A DNA stretch of 13,146 nucleotides from CAKOSP01 sp964371745 (GCA_964371745.1 CAYJNS010000030.1:1-13146), one strand, 5' to 3'; numbered from the stretch's first letter, positions 1 through 7,509 are shown. Notes: generated by a model not told the origin, from the sequence alone. Numbers and translations: made by a program.

Positions 1-9
1 GTTGAAAAA

Positions 10-660
10 ATGAAACAAAAAAACATTGATGATTTCAATCTACAAAACGACAACGCTTTTCAACAAAATAATTATAATTCGAATAATACTTCCCCTATAA
101 ATCATAATGTAAATGTAGTTCCTAAAAAGAATAAAACTTTATTTATTATTTTAGTTTGTATATTAGGTACATTAATTATGGGATTTTTAATTTATAATAC
201 ATATCAATATGTAATATTAAATATTAATGATAATACAAGTGATATAATTGAAGATGTTATAAATGATAATATAATTGATGATAATCAAAATAATTATATA
301 GATGAAAATGATAATAATACAGTAAAAGGAGAGTATACTTCAGAATATTTTTCTGGAAACACTTTTGAAACAGTTAATAATTATGGAGAAACAATAACAT
401 ATGTGTTTAATAAAAATAGCACATTTGAAATAAAATATAGTACAGGTCAAGTTTATAACGGAACATACGAGCTTTATCAAGGATTATTTATAACTCTAAA
501 AGCTAATGAAATAAAATTAGATTCAACTATTTCATATGCTGAGGAAACAGCCGAAGATATTATAGAATTATCTAATAATATGATGGATTCGGCAGATAAT
601 ATGCTTAACACTTATCTTATTTATATATTAACTGATGATAATGTTTTCAACCATTTTTAG
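10..660 (+). CDS. Membrane-anchored extracytoplasmic protein, C-terminus disrupted by a frameshift
   Basis: I do not recognise this family. The N-terminal 40 residues are rich in Asn and Gln and probably cytoplasmic. A single membrane segment covers about residues 43-62, followed by an acidic Asn/Asp-rich linker and an outward-facing domain with alternating Tyr/Thr/Gly strands (about 105-165), perhaps lipocalin-like. The frame stops at TAG 658-660, but the reading frame one base back continues coherently from about 645 to TAA 741-743 (QPFLVRYDELADEG and onwards). One extra T in the run 644-647 would join the two into about 244 residues. The codons before ATG 10 are open to the window edge, so the true start may lie outside and no ribosome site is visible. 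It is followed 34 bp after the restored stop by a lipoprotein gene on the same strand. Confidence 0.7.
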   Translation: MKQKNIDDFNLQNDNAFQQNNYNSNNTSPINHNVNVVPKKNKTLFIILVCILGTLIMGFLIYNTYQYVILNINDNTSDIIEDVINDNIIDDNQNNYIDENDNNTVKGEYTSEYFSGNTFETVNNYGETITYVFNKNSTFEIKYSTGQVYNGTYELYQGLFITLKANEIKLDSTISYAEETAEDIIELSNNMMDSADNMLNTYLIYILTDDNVFNHF

Positions 661-777
661 TTAGATATGATGAATTAGCTGATGAAGGCTTAATTATAAA
701 TGTTTATGGACAATCGCAAGGATCATTTAAAAAACAAAATTAACTATTGAGTAAAACTTAGATAGTGAGGTATATAA

Positions 778-2046
778 ATGAAAAAAATGTTAAGTTTATT
801 TATAGTGTTAAGTTGTTTAATGCTTTCTGGATGTTCTTCAAGCCCTACATATAAAACAGAAACTGAAATTCAAGATTTTATAAAGACTAGTTTTGGTAAT
901 AATATTGAGTTAATCGGTGAAAAAGAGGTTGATTTAGAAGAAGTTAACAAAAACATTTGGTTTGTCGAAACTGATGATACAAAATATCTTAGTGAAGATG
1001 ATGAACCAATAAAATATATTGAATATACATATTATGATAATGACTACAATTTTGAGTTTAAAGCATATAATTATTCTGATTATAGATCTGCATCTAAAGG
1101 TGGAGGTAGTTGGAATAAAAAATTAGTAATTACATATAATACTGAATTGTATAATAGTAAAAAAAATCAAATAGAATCAATTCTTCAAAAAAATGAAGTT
1201 GAATATAGAATTGATATAGACCTTTTCTATAATTTAAACTTTATTGCGTTTGATAGGTATGATTTTATTGCTATAGCGAAATCTATTAAAGAAATTGATG
1301 ACTTAGTCAATTTTAGATATGATAAAACTCTAGCGGAAGATGCATATAAAAATGACTTTTATAATTTGAAATATATGTTTAATGTATATTTAAAACCAAG
1401 TATAGGTGAAACCAATTTATTAACCAATGAAGAATATTTATGGGAATATGAATATCAATATAAAACAAAAATTTTAGAAAAAGAATTTACTATTACAGAA
1501 GAAGATTATTATTTAGAAAATGATTTAATATATGAATTAAATTCAAGTGTTGCCAATCATATAAAGTTTGAGGAAAATCAATTATATACAATGGATTCAG
1601 AAGAATTATATAACTACCCAGCAAGTAAATTGAAATTAGAATCAGTGAATGATATACAATTTATTGTTTCAAAATATGATTATATTTCTGGTGCAAACTG
1701 GGATGATAGAAATATTAACCTAAATTTTAGTGATAATGAATATACTAGTGAATCATTTAAACTGTTGGCTAAAGATTCGTATTATTCTGAACCATTTATT
1801 GATGTTATAAAATATTTAGGTGGAGATTATGAAATTATTGATGAAAATCAATCAAGATGGATTATAGATTCAAATGTATGGGAAGTTAATGATTTGATAG
1901 ATACAAATGAAATTAAAGTAACACATAATAATGAAAGCATAATTATTGATGATGATATGATAACTATAGAAGAATTAGAATTTTTATTTAACGCAAATAT
2001 TATATTAAATCAAAGAAACTTATCCTTTTCTATAGAAAAAAAATAA
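778..2046 (+). CDS. Putative lipoprotein, function unknown
   Basis: This 422-residue protein starts with a typical lipoprotein signal: two lysines, a hydrophobic stretch, and the lipobox LSGC at residues 16-19, so Cys19 would be lipidated and the protein anchored on the outer face of the membrane. The mature part is acidic and rich in Tyr, Asp, Glu and Asn, with no motif I recognise and no further membrane segment. The start is fixed by AGTGAGG at 764-770, seven bases before ATG 778. It lies between two membrane-anchored proteins on the same strand with short gaps (34 bp and 17 bp), so the three are probably one transcription unit for surface proteins. A solute-binding role cannot be supported from sequence alone. 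Confidence 0.85.
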   Translation: MKKMLSLFIVLSCLMLSGCSSSPTYKTETEIQDFIKTSFGNNIELIGEKEVDLEEVNKNIWFVETDDTKYLSEDDEPIKYIEYTYYDNDYNFEFKAYNYSDYRSASKGGGSWNKKLVITYNTELYNSKKNQIESILQKNEVEYRIDIDLFYNLNFIAFDRYDFIAIAKSIKEIDDLVNFRYDKTLAEDAYKNDFYNLKYMFNVYLKPSIGETNLLTNEEYLWEYEYQYKTKILEKEFTITEEDYYLENDLIYELNSSVANHIKFEENQLYTMDSEELYNYPASKLKLESVNDIQFIVSKYDYISGANWDDRNINLNFSDNEYTSESFKLLAKDSYYSEPFIDVIKYLGGDYEIIDENQSRWIIDSNVWEVNDLIDTNEIKVTHNNESIIIDDDMITIEELEFLFNANIILNQRNLSFSIEKK

Positions 2047-2063
2047 TATTATGGAGGTATATG

Positions 2064-2714
2064 ATGATTTGCAAGAAGTGTGGAACAAAAAATTTAGACG
2101 AATACAATTATTGTATTAATTGTAAAAATAAACTTGTTTTACATAAAATTACATTATTTAGAAAAATAGTAGCTATATCTATAATTATAATAATTCTTTT
2201 TCTCCTTTTTATATTGATTGGTAATTATTTTAAAACAGGTATGTATGACGATGAAAATAATATAATTGAAGAAATAATTGTGGAAAGGACTGTTACAGAT
2301 TTTGATATAAATAAAACAAAATGGTTTGATGAAAATAATAATTATATTATTTTTCAAAATTATAACTTTACTTGGTATGAAGATAAAAATAATTTAAATG
2401 ATAATTTTAAATTTGGAAAATATACTGAATGTAGAGATGATCTTAATTACAATTTTATAATAGATCAAAAAACTGAAATTGATTATGACAAGCAAATATT
2501 AGATAAATATATAGATGAAAATTTAAGTGAATATAATCAAGAAAGTTTTAGTTGTTTTCATCTTAGTACATTTCAGCAAAAAACAAATGGAATTTATAAA
2601 ATAATAAGTAATCCTTATAGTGTTTATTATTTTGGTTATGTTTTAATTGATGGGGAACAAATTAGAATTATAAATTTAAATGGTGAAGATTTTACGTTAT
2701 ATAAAGAAGAATAA
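2064..2714 (+). CDS. Zinc-ribbon protein with one transmembrane segment and an extracytoplasmic domain
   Basis: The first 20 residues form a compact zinc ribbon with Cys3, Cys6, Cys17 and Cys20 (CKKC...CINC). A strongly hydrophobic membrane helix spans about residues 35-56. An acidic linker follows, then a tyrosine-rich outward-facing domain of about 140 residues. This order is common in Bacillota membrane proteins whose zinc ribbon stays in the cytosol; the exact role is unknown. GGAGG at 2053-2057 lies three bases before ATG 2061 and six before ATG 2064, so I favour 2064. The C-terminal pattern (a Y-rich strand, a charged turn, then IINLNGEDFTLYK) resembles the restored C-terminus of the first gene in the window. 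It is the last gene before a terminator. Confidence 0.8.
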   Translation: MICKKCGTKNLDEYNYCINCKNKLVLHKITLFRKIVAISIIIIILFLLFILIGNYFKTGMYDDENNIIEEIIVERTVTDFDINKTKWFDENNNYIIFQNYNFTWYEDKNNLNDNFKFGKYTECRDDLNYNFIIDQKTEIDYDKQILDKYIDENLSEYNQESFSCFHLSTFQQKTNGIYKIISNPYSVYYFGYVLIDGEQIRIINLNGEDFTLYKEE

Positions 2715-2719
2715 TATAT

Positions 2720-2742
2720 ACAAGTTTAAAACTTGTTTTTTT
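2720..2742 (+). terminator. Intrinsic terminator of the envelope-protein operon
   Basis: Inverted repeat acaagtt/aacttgt (7 bp, 3-nt loop) followed by a run of T, starting six bases after the stop codon of the zinc-ribbon gene. Confidence 0.75.
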
Positions 2743-2762
2743 ATGTATTAAAATGTTATAAT
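2733..2762 (+). promoter_or_regulatory. Promoter of nifJ with extended -10
   Basis: TATAAT at 2757-2762 is preceded by TG at 2754-2755, giving an extended -10 (TGTTATAAT). A weak -35, TTGTTT at 2733-2738, is 18 bases upstream and falls inside the 3' arm and T run of the preceding terminator. The predicted transcript starts near 2769, leaving a leader of under 20 nt with AGGAAG at 2771-2776 as the ribosome site. Confidence 0.65.
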
Positions 2763-2785
2763 CTTATAGTAGGAAGAGTGATAGT

Positions 2786-5700
2786 ATGAAAAAAATAGTA
2801 GATGGAAATTTAGCTTGTAGTAAAGTTGCATATCTTTTTTCTGAAGTAGCAAGTATATATCCAATAACTCCATCAAGTCCAATGGCATCAAATGTTGACG
2901 ACTTAGTAAGTAGTAAACTTGTAAATATATTTGGAAGTAAACCAAAGGTACTTGAAATGCAGTCAGAAGCAGGTGCAGCAGGAGCAATGCATGGAGCTCT
3001 ATTAACTGGATCACTTGCATCAACATTTACTGCAAGTCAGGGACTTTTACTTATGCTCCCTAATATGTATAAGATGGCTGGAGAAATGCTTCCTGGTGTT
3101 ATCCATGTAGCAGCAAGAAGTCTTGCATCTCATGCTTTATCAATATTTGGAGATCATCAAGATGTATATGCAGTTAGATCAAGTGGATTTAATATGCTTG
3201 CATCATCTTCTGTATTTGATGCTCAAAATTTAGCAGCAGTAGCGCATCTTAGTGCAATCGAAGGTTCTTTACCTTTTTTACATTTCTTTGATGGATTTAG
3301 AACAAGTCATGAACTTAATACTATCGAAGAAATTAATGAAGAAGAATTAAAAAAGTTAGTTAATAAAGAAAAACTAAATGAATATAAAAATAGAATATTA
3401 AATTTAAACTCAAATAAACAATTTGGTATGGCTGAAAATGAAGATATATATTTTCAAAATTTAGAAGTAAGAAATCAAGATTACGATAAGATTCCTGATA
3501 TAGTAAATGATTATATGGAAAAAATTAATAACATAATGAAAACTGATTATAAGCCATTTAACTATTATGGAAGTAGTACTGCTGAAAATATAATAGTTGC
3601 TATGGGGAGTGTATCAGATACTGTTAAAGAATTATTAGTAAATTTAAAAGATGAATCTATTGCTTTTATTGAAGTACATTTATATAGACCTTTTAGTAAA
3701 AAATATTTAGAAAATATAATACCAAGTACAGTTAAAAATATTGCAGTACTTGATAGAACTAAAGAGTTTGGTTCATCTGGAGAACCACTTTACTTAGATG
3801 TTGTATCAACACTTCAAAATAAAAACTTGAATATAGTTGGTGGAAGATATGGCTTATCAAGTAAGAATGTAACACCAAGTGATATTTACGATGTATTTCA
3901 TATGTTAAAAACAAATCTTAAAAATAATTTTACAATAGGAATAGATGATGATGTAACACATCTTAGTTTAGAAAAACAAGACTTTACTTTAGAAGAAGAT
4001 ACTTATAATGTTAAAATATATGGATTTGGTTCAGATGGGATGGTTAGTGCTAGTAAGAATATTTTAAAACTTTTAAACCAAAAAGAAAATTATTTTGTTC
4101 AAGGTTACTTTGAATATGATTCTAAAAAAAGTGGTGGAGTAACTGTATCTAATTTAAGAATCTCAGGTAAAGAAATTAATAAACCGTATTACACTACAAC
4201 ATCTAAAATAATGGTTGTAACTAAGTATGAATACTTTAGTAGACTTGATATGGTACATGAACTTGAAGATAATGGAATACTTGTTATTAACACAAATAAA
4301 AATAACGAAGAAATAAATAGTTCATTAACTGATGATGTTAAAAGTATTCTAAAGACAAAAAATATAATAACATACTTTATAGATGCAGAAAAGATTGCAC
4401 TTGATAATCATATAAAAGGTAAAATTAGTAAGATAATGGAATTTATTATTTTTAAACTAATGGGTAAAGATTATAAAGAAGATATTATTGAATCATTAAG
4501 AAAAACTTTTAAATCTAAAGGTGAAGAAATAATTAATAACAATATTAATTCAATAAATGATGCATTAAATAAAATAAATAAATTAGAGCTTACTAACAGT
4601 GTATCAACATCTAAAAAAGAAGAAATAACTATTTATGAAAAAATAAATAATCGTAAAGGTAATACTTTAAAAGTAAGCGAGTTTTTAAATGGTAAAGATG
4701 GATCATTTCCATGTGCTTTATCACAAACAGAAAAAAGAAAAATATCAACACTTGTTCCAATATGGAAAAAAGAAAATTGTATTCAGTGTAATCAGTGTTC
4801 TTTTGTATGTCCACACTCAGTAATAAGACCATTTTTAGATAATAATACTGATGGTATACCAGCTTTAGGTAGTGAATATAACTACTCAATAAAGGTTAGT
4901 AAGGATGACTGTACTGGATGTACTTTATGTGTTAAAACATGTCCAGGTAAAGCTGGTGAAAAAGCACTTGTTATGGATAACTATGATAATGCACCAATTA
5001 TAGATGATACATTTAATACTCATATTAACCCTAGTATAATGGATAAATTTAATATAAAAGGTAGTCAATTTTGTAAACCTAAATTTGAGTTTAGTGGAGC
5101 ATGTGCTGGTTGTGGTGAAACACCATATATAAAATTATTAACACAACTATTTGGCGATAATATAATAATAGCAAACGCTACAGGATGCTCTAGTATTTAT
5201 GGTGGTAGTGCGCCATCTACTCCTTACTCACTTCCATGGGCTAACTCTTTATTTGAAGACAATGCAGAGTTTGCATTAGGTATGCATATATCAAATAAAC
5301 AAAAAAGAAATCAAATAAAAACTATAGTAGAAAAATCTATATCATCAGTTGATAGTGAAGTAAAATCTATATTTGAAAAATTTGTTAATAATTTTGAAGA
5401 TAAAGAAATAACTAATCAAGTCAAAAAAGAATTAGAAAATAAAGATATACCAAATGAAATAAAAGAGTTAATAAACTATATTCCATCAAGAACTGTATGG
5501 GCAGTTGGAGGAGATGGTTGGGCTTATGATATAGGTTATGGTGGGCTTGATCATGTACTTCACACAAATGAAAATATAAAAGTCTTAGTACTTGATACAG
5601 AAGTTTATTCAAATACTGGTGGACAAGCTAGTAAAGCAACTAAAAAAGGTGCAGTTGCTCAGTTTGCTAATATGGGTAAAGATACTATTAAAAAAGATTT

Positions 5701-6127
5701 ATTTAAAATAGCATCTTGCGCACCAAACTGTTATGTTGCTAGTATTTCACTTGGAGCAAGTCCTATGCAAACAGTTAAAGCATTTAAAGAAGCTGAAACT
5801 CATAATGGACCTGCAATAATAATAGCTTACTCACCATGTATTGAACATGGAATAAAGTCAGGTATGCTTAATAGTTTAGATGAACAAAAACTTGCAGTAG
5901 ATTCTGGTTATACACTTTTAATGCGTTACAATCCAACTGAAGAAAAATTATATTTAGATTCTAAAGAACCTAACTTTGAAAAATATTTAGATTTCTTAAA
6001 AAATGAATCAAGATTTAATGCGTTATTTATTAAAAATGAAGAGCTTGCAACTAAACTTTTTGAAGAACAAAAAGAAGCTGCAATAAAAAGATATAATTCT
6101 TATAAAAAACAAAATGAAGAAAAATAA
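2786..6127 (+). CDS. nifJ: Pyruvate:ferredoxin (flavodoxin) oxidoreductase
   Basis: This cytosolic iron-sulfur enzyme converts pyruvate and CoA to acetyl-CoA and CO2 and passes electrons to ferredoxin or flavodoxin, the main route to acetyl-CoA in fermentative anaerobes. At 1113 residues it has all parts fused in one chain but is slightly shorter than the usual 1170-1200. Visible landmarks are: the N-terminal pyrimidine-binding domain with YPITPSSPMA (residues 25-34) and EMQSEAGAAGA; two [4Fe-4S] ferredoxin-type sites, C665/C668/C671/C675 and C709/C712/C715/C719; CAGCGETPY with C773 and C776, which with C1018 (YSPCIEHG) should hold the third cluster; and the thiamine diphosphate motif GDGWAYDIG (909-917) to NTGGQ (943-947), D910 being the expected magnesium ligand. 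All expected cofactor residues are present, so it should be active. It stands alone with its own promoter and terminator. Confidence 0.97.
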   Translation: MKKIVDGNLACSKVAYLFSEVASIYPITPSSPMASNVDDLVSSKLVNIFGSKPKVLEMQSEAGAAGAMHGALLTGSLASTFTASQGLLLMLPNMYKMAGEMLPGVIHVAARSLASHALSIFGDHQDVYAVRSSGFNMLASSSVFDAQNLAAVAHLSAIEGSLPFLHFFDGFRTSHELNTIEEINEEELKKLVNKEKLNEYKNRILNLNSNKQFGMAENEDIYFQNLEVRNQDYDKIPDIVNDYMEKINNIMKTDYKPFNYYGSSTAENIIVAMGSVSDTVKELLVNLKDESIAFIEVHLYRPFSKKYLENIIPSTVKNIAVLDRTKEFGSSGEPLYLDVVSTLQNKNLNIVGGRYGLSSKNVTPSDIYDVFHMLKTNLKNNFTIGIDDDVTHLSLEKQDFTLEEDTYNVKIYGFGSDGMVSASKNILKLLNQKENYFVQGYFEYDSKKSGGVTVSNLRISGKEINKPYYTTTSKIMVVTKYEYFSRLDMVHELEDNGILVINTNKNNEEINSSLTDDVKSILKTKNIITYFIDAEKIALDNHIKGKISKIMEFIIFKLMGKDYKEDIIESLRKTFKSKGEEIINNNINSINDALNKINKLELTNSVSTSKKEEITIYEKINNRKGNTLKVSEFLNGKDGSFPCALSQTEKRKISTLVPIWKKENCIQCNQCSFVCPHSVIRPFLDNNTDGIPALGSEYNYSIKVSKDDCTGCTLCVKTCPGKAGEKALVMDNYDNAPIIDDTFNTHINPSIMDKFNIKGSQFCKPKFEFSGACAGCGETPYIKLLTQLFGDNIIIANATGCSSIYGGSAPSTPYSLPWANSLFEDNAEFALGMHISNKQKRNQIKTIVEKSISSVDSEVKSIFEKFVNNFEDKEITNQVKKELENKDIPNEIKELINYIPSRTVWAVGGDGWAYDIGYGGLDHVLHTNENIKVLVLDTEVYSNTGGQASKATKKGAVAQFANMGKDTIKKDLFKIASCAPNCYVASISLGASPMQTVKAFKEAETHNGPAIIIAYSPCIEHGIKSGMLNSLDEQKLAVDSGYTLLMRYNPTEEKLYLDSKEPNFEKYLDFLKNESRFNALFIKNEELATKLFEEQKEAAIKRYNSYKKQNEEK

Positions 6128-6139
6128 TTCTTCATTTTT
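6111..6139 (+). terminator. Intrinsic terminator overlapping the nifJ stop codon
   Basis: An 11-bp perfect stem (6111-6121 with 6128-6138) and a six-base loop containing the TAA stop, followed by a short T run. The left arm encodes the last residues of NifJ (NEEK). The same 29 bases recur at 7225-7253. Confidence 0.8.
6111..6139 (+). repeat. 29-bp direct repeat, copy 1 (second copy at 7225-7253)
   Basis: Identical 29-base segments occupy the 3' ends of nifJ and the next gene. Each contains the last codons, the stop and a complete hairpin. The flanking sequences differ (gtttgac after copy 1, tattgta after copy 2), so this is a short mobile or copied end-module rather than a longer gene duplication. 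Confidence 0.85.
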
Positions 6140-6141
6140 GT

Positions 6142-6169
6142 TTGACATAATAATAAATTAATATATAAT
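6142..6169 (+). promoter_or_regulatory. Promoter of the 350-residue hypothetical gene
   Basis: TTGACA at 6142-6147, a 16-bp spacer, then TATAAT at 6164-6169, both perfect consensus hexamers. Transcription should begin near 6176. This rules out the in-frame ATG at 6168, which lies inside the -10, and supports ATG 6189. Confidence 0.85.
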
Positions 6170-6188
6170 GGTACTAGAAAGAGGAAAT

Positions 6189-7241
6189 ATGAAAAGTATT
6201 AAATATATTTATCAAAATTATTATAATTGTTATGATGATGAAATATTAGTAAAATCATATGTAAATGAATTTAATGCATATGAATTTTTAACTCAGTCAA
6301 AAATTGTTTATAAGTATATAGTTAATAACAATATAATTTCTAAAAATAATTTTAATGATGTACTTAAAGATATTTTTGATTATCCAAAAACATTTAAACT
6401 AATAGATGATAATGGTTTTACTAAAAGACAAATAAAAGAGTTTGATCGATTAAAAAACAAATGCTTAAACAATGATAAAATAAAACCAATTTGTTTAGGT
6501 GATAATTTATGGCAAACATATAATGAATTTGATAATGAAAATGACTTTTTAACAAATACATTAGGCGCGTTAGAAGATTATGCGAGAATAGGTTTTTATT
6601 ATCCATTTGAAATTGGAAGTGATCATAGTCATCATCATAATATAGAAGCAGTATTTAGCGAAGCTTATGATTACCCAGAAAGTTTTTATATAAAAGATGA
6701 TGATAAAGAATATTATACTAATAGTGAACTAGAATTTATATATAAAATTAAAGAAGTGGCACTTAAAAATGGTTTAAAAGATATTAGAAAATGTATAAAA
6801 AATGCAGGAAAAGAAAATAAAAAAGAATATGATAAAAGAGGTTTAAGAAATTTTAAATGGAATTATACTCCTAAAATAATAAAAGTTACAAAAGAAAGTT
6901 TAAAAATGTTTAATGAAGTTTTTAATATATATGATAAAAGTATAGTAAATAAAGAAAGTAATCATGAAGGTTATATTTATTATTCTGATGAAAAAAGAAA
7001 TATATATTATTATGCTTATTATAATGTAATAAGTAAAACTGAAATTGAAATAAAACTTGAAAAAGATAAATACTGTGATGAAAGTTTAAATATAAATAAT
7101 TTTTTAACAGCGTTAAAAAAGTTTTTAAATGATATTAAAATTATAAGAATAAGTATTCCTGAAAATATAAATATTAACTTTGGAAAGTTAATATATTTAA
7201 AAGAAAAAGAAGATTATATATTTAAAAATGAAGAAAAATAA
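6189..7241 (+). CDS. Hypothetical protein with an internally duplicated domain
   Basis: I do not recognise this 350-residue, probably cytosolic protein; it has no signal peptide or membrane segment. Two related stretches about 97 residues apart suggest an internal duplication: DYPKTFKLIDDN...IKEFDRLKNKCLNN (from residue 64) and DYPESFYIKDDDKEYY...LEFIYKIKEVALKNG (from residue 161). A histidine-rich patch, GSDHSHHHN, sits just before the second copy and could bind metal, though that is inference. The last 130 residues are rich in Tyr, Asn and Lys and look like a separate alpha/beta part. The start at ATG 6189 is chosen because the promoter -10 covers the earlier ATG 6168 and GAGG at 6181-6184 sits four bases before 6189. 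It is a single-gene unit with a strong promoter and its own terminator. Confidence 0.8.
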   Translation: MKSIKYIYQNYYNCYDDEILVKSYVNEFNAYEFLTQSKIVYKYIVNNNIISKNNFNDVLKDIFDYPKTFKLIDDNGFTKRQIKEFDRLKNKCLNNDKIKPICLGDNLWQTYNEFDNENDFLTNTLGALEDYARIGFYYPFEIGSDHSHHHNIEAVFSEAYDYPESFYIKDDDKEYYTNSELEFIYKIKEVALKNGLKDIRKCIKNAGKENKKEYDKRGLRNFKWNYTPKIIKVTKESLKMFNEVFNIYDKSIVNKESNHEGYIYYSDEKRNIYYYAYYNVISKTEIEIKLEKDKYCDESLNINNFLTALKKFLNDIKIIRISIPENININFGKLIYLKEKEDYIFKNEEK

Positions 7242-7254
7242 TTCTTCATTTTTT
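7224..7254 (+). terminator. Intrinsic terminator overlapping the stop of the 350-residue gene
   Basis: A 12-bp stem (7224-7235 with 7242-7253) and a six-base loop holding the TAA stop, ending in a T run. It is identical over 29 bases to the nifJ terminator at 6111-6139 and likewise encodes NEEK at the protein end. Confidence 0.8.
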
Positions 7255-7259
7255 ATTGT

Positions 7260-7291
7260 AAAAAAAACGAGGCTAACGTTATGTTAGCCTC
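7260..7291 (-). terminator. Intrinsic terminator of the minus-strand small RNA
   Basis: On the minus strand GAGGCTAAC, a five-base loop, GTTAGCCTC, then G and eight T. It is a perfect 9-bp GC-containing stem and very close to the hairpin at 10023-10044. On the plus strand it has no T run. Confidence 0.8.
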
Positions 7292-7358
7292 AAAGAATAA
7301 AAAGGGGTTGACTAGTGTGATACTAGCACCAATTCTCCTTCGTAAAGTGAATTGGTGC
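7260..7358 (-). ncRNA. Candidate small regulatory RNA, about 99 nt
   Basis: Read on the minus strand, a consensus-like promoter (7392-7364) leads straight into a structured, apparently non-coding unit. It has a 10-bp hairpin (7358-7349 with 7335-7326, loop of 13 containing CTTTACGA), a small hairpin (7326-7322 with 7316-7312), a C-rich single-stranded linker (CAACCCC followed by a U-rich stretch), and a strong terminator (7291-7260). The linker is complementary to purine-rich ribosome sites such as AAGGGG, so a role in translation control is possible but is inference. It matches the plus-strand unit at 9945-10052 in layout and terminator. I do not know a named family for it. Confidence 0.55.
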
Positions 7359-7392
7359 TTTATATACTAAAGGATAAAGAGCAATTTGTCAA
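7349..7392. repeat. Diverged direct repeat, copy 1 (second copy at 7460-7503)
   Basis: These 44 bases align without gaps to 7460-7503, with 32 identical positions by eye. The conserved blocks are the -35, the -10 and the first bases of the hairpin arm (AATTGGTG on the plus strand), while the promoter spacer has diverged. That pattern suggests both promoters are under selection. Confidence 0.7.
7364..7392 (-). promoter_or_regulatory. Minus-strand promoter of the small RNA
   Basis: TTGACA (7392-7387), a 17-bp spacer, then TAGTAT (7369-7364) on the minus strand. The start would fall at about 7358, exactly where the first hairpin begins. Confidence 0.65.
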
Positions 7393-7449
7393 TAGTTTTT
7401 CAAAAAAAAGTTTGTATTTTTCAAATATAGTAATTATAATTAGAAAATA

Positions 7450-7459
7450 NNNNNNNNNN
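7450..7459. other. Assembly gap (10 N)
   Basis: Ten N bases, probably a placeholder length. The gap sits exactly at the edge of the second repeat copy, where the first hairpin of a second small-RNA unit would be expected, so a collapsed repeat is the likely cause. Confidence 0.95.
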
Positions 7460-7474
7460 TAATTGGTGATATAT

Positions 7475-7503
7475 ATACTAAACGACTTGAGGGTATTTGT
7501 CAA
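7475..7503 (-). promoter_or_regulatory. Second minus-strand promoter of the repeated small-RNA unit
   Basis: On the minus strand TTGACA (7503-7498), a 17-bp spacer and TAGTAT (7480-7475), followed by ATATATCACCAATTA before the assembly gap. This matches the promoter and 5' end of the unit at 7260-7358. It is divergent from the recG promoter, which begins seven bases away. Confidence 0.6.
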
Positions 7504-7509
7504 CACTTT

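Noticed and set aside
640..660. Programmed -1 frameshifting in the first gene.
   Set aside because: No X-XXY-YYZ slippery heptamer or downstream structure is seen; a one-base loss in a T run is simpler.
2154..5612. Several opposite-strand open frames inside the zinc-ribbon gene and nifJ.
   Set aside because: They mirror strong coding frames, have no ribosome sites and give low-complexity proteins.
7281..7370. A 29-codon plus-strand frame with a stretch SVILAPILL, loosely like Fst-type type I toxins, opposite the minus-strand small RNA.
   Set aside because: The hydrophobic run is too short for a membrane helix, the sequence is explained by the hairpins of the minus-strand RNA, and no plus-strand promoter or terminator is visible.
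7260..7503. A CRISPR array or tracrRNA, given hairpins, repeats and an RNA-like unit.
   Set aside because: There are only two diverged copies with no regular spacers, and no cas gene is present in the window.
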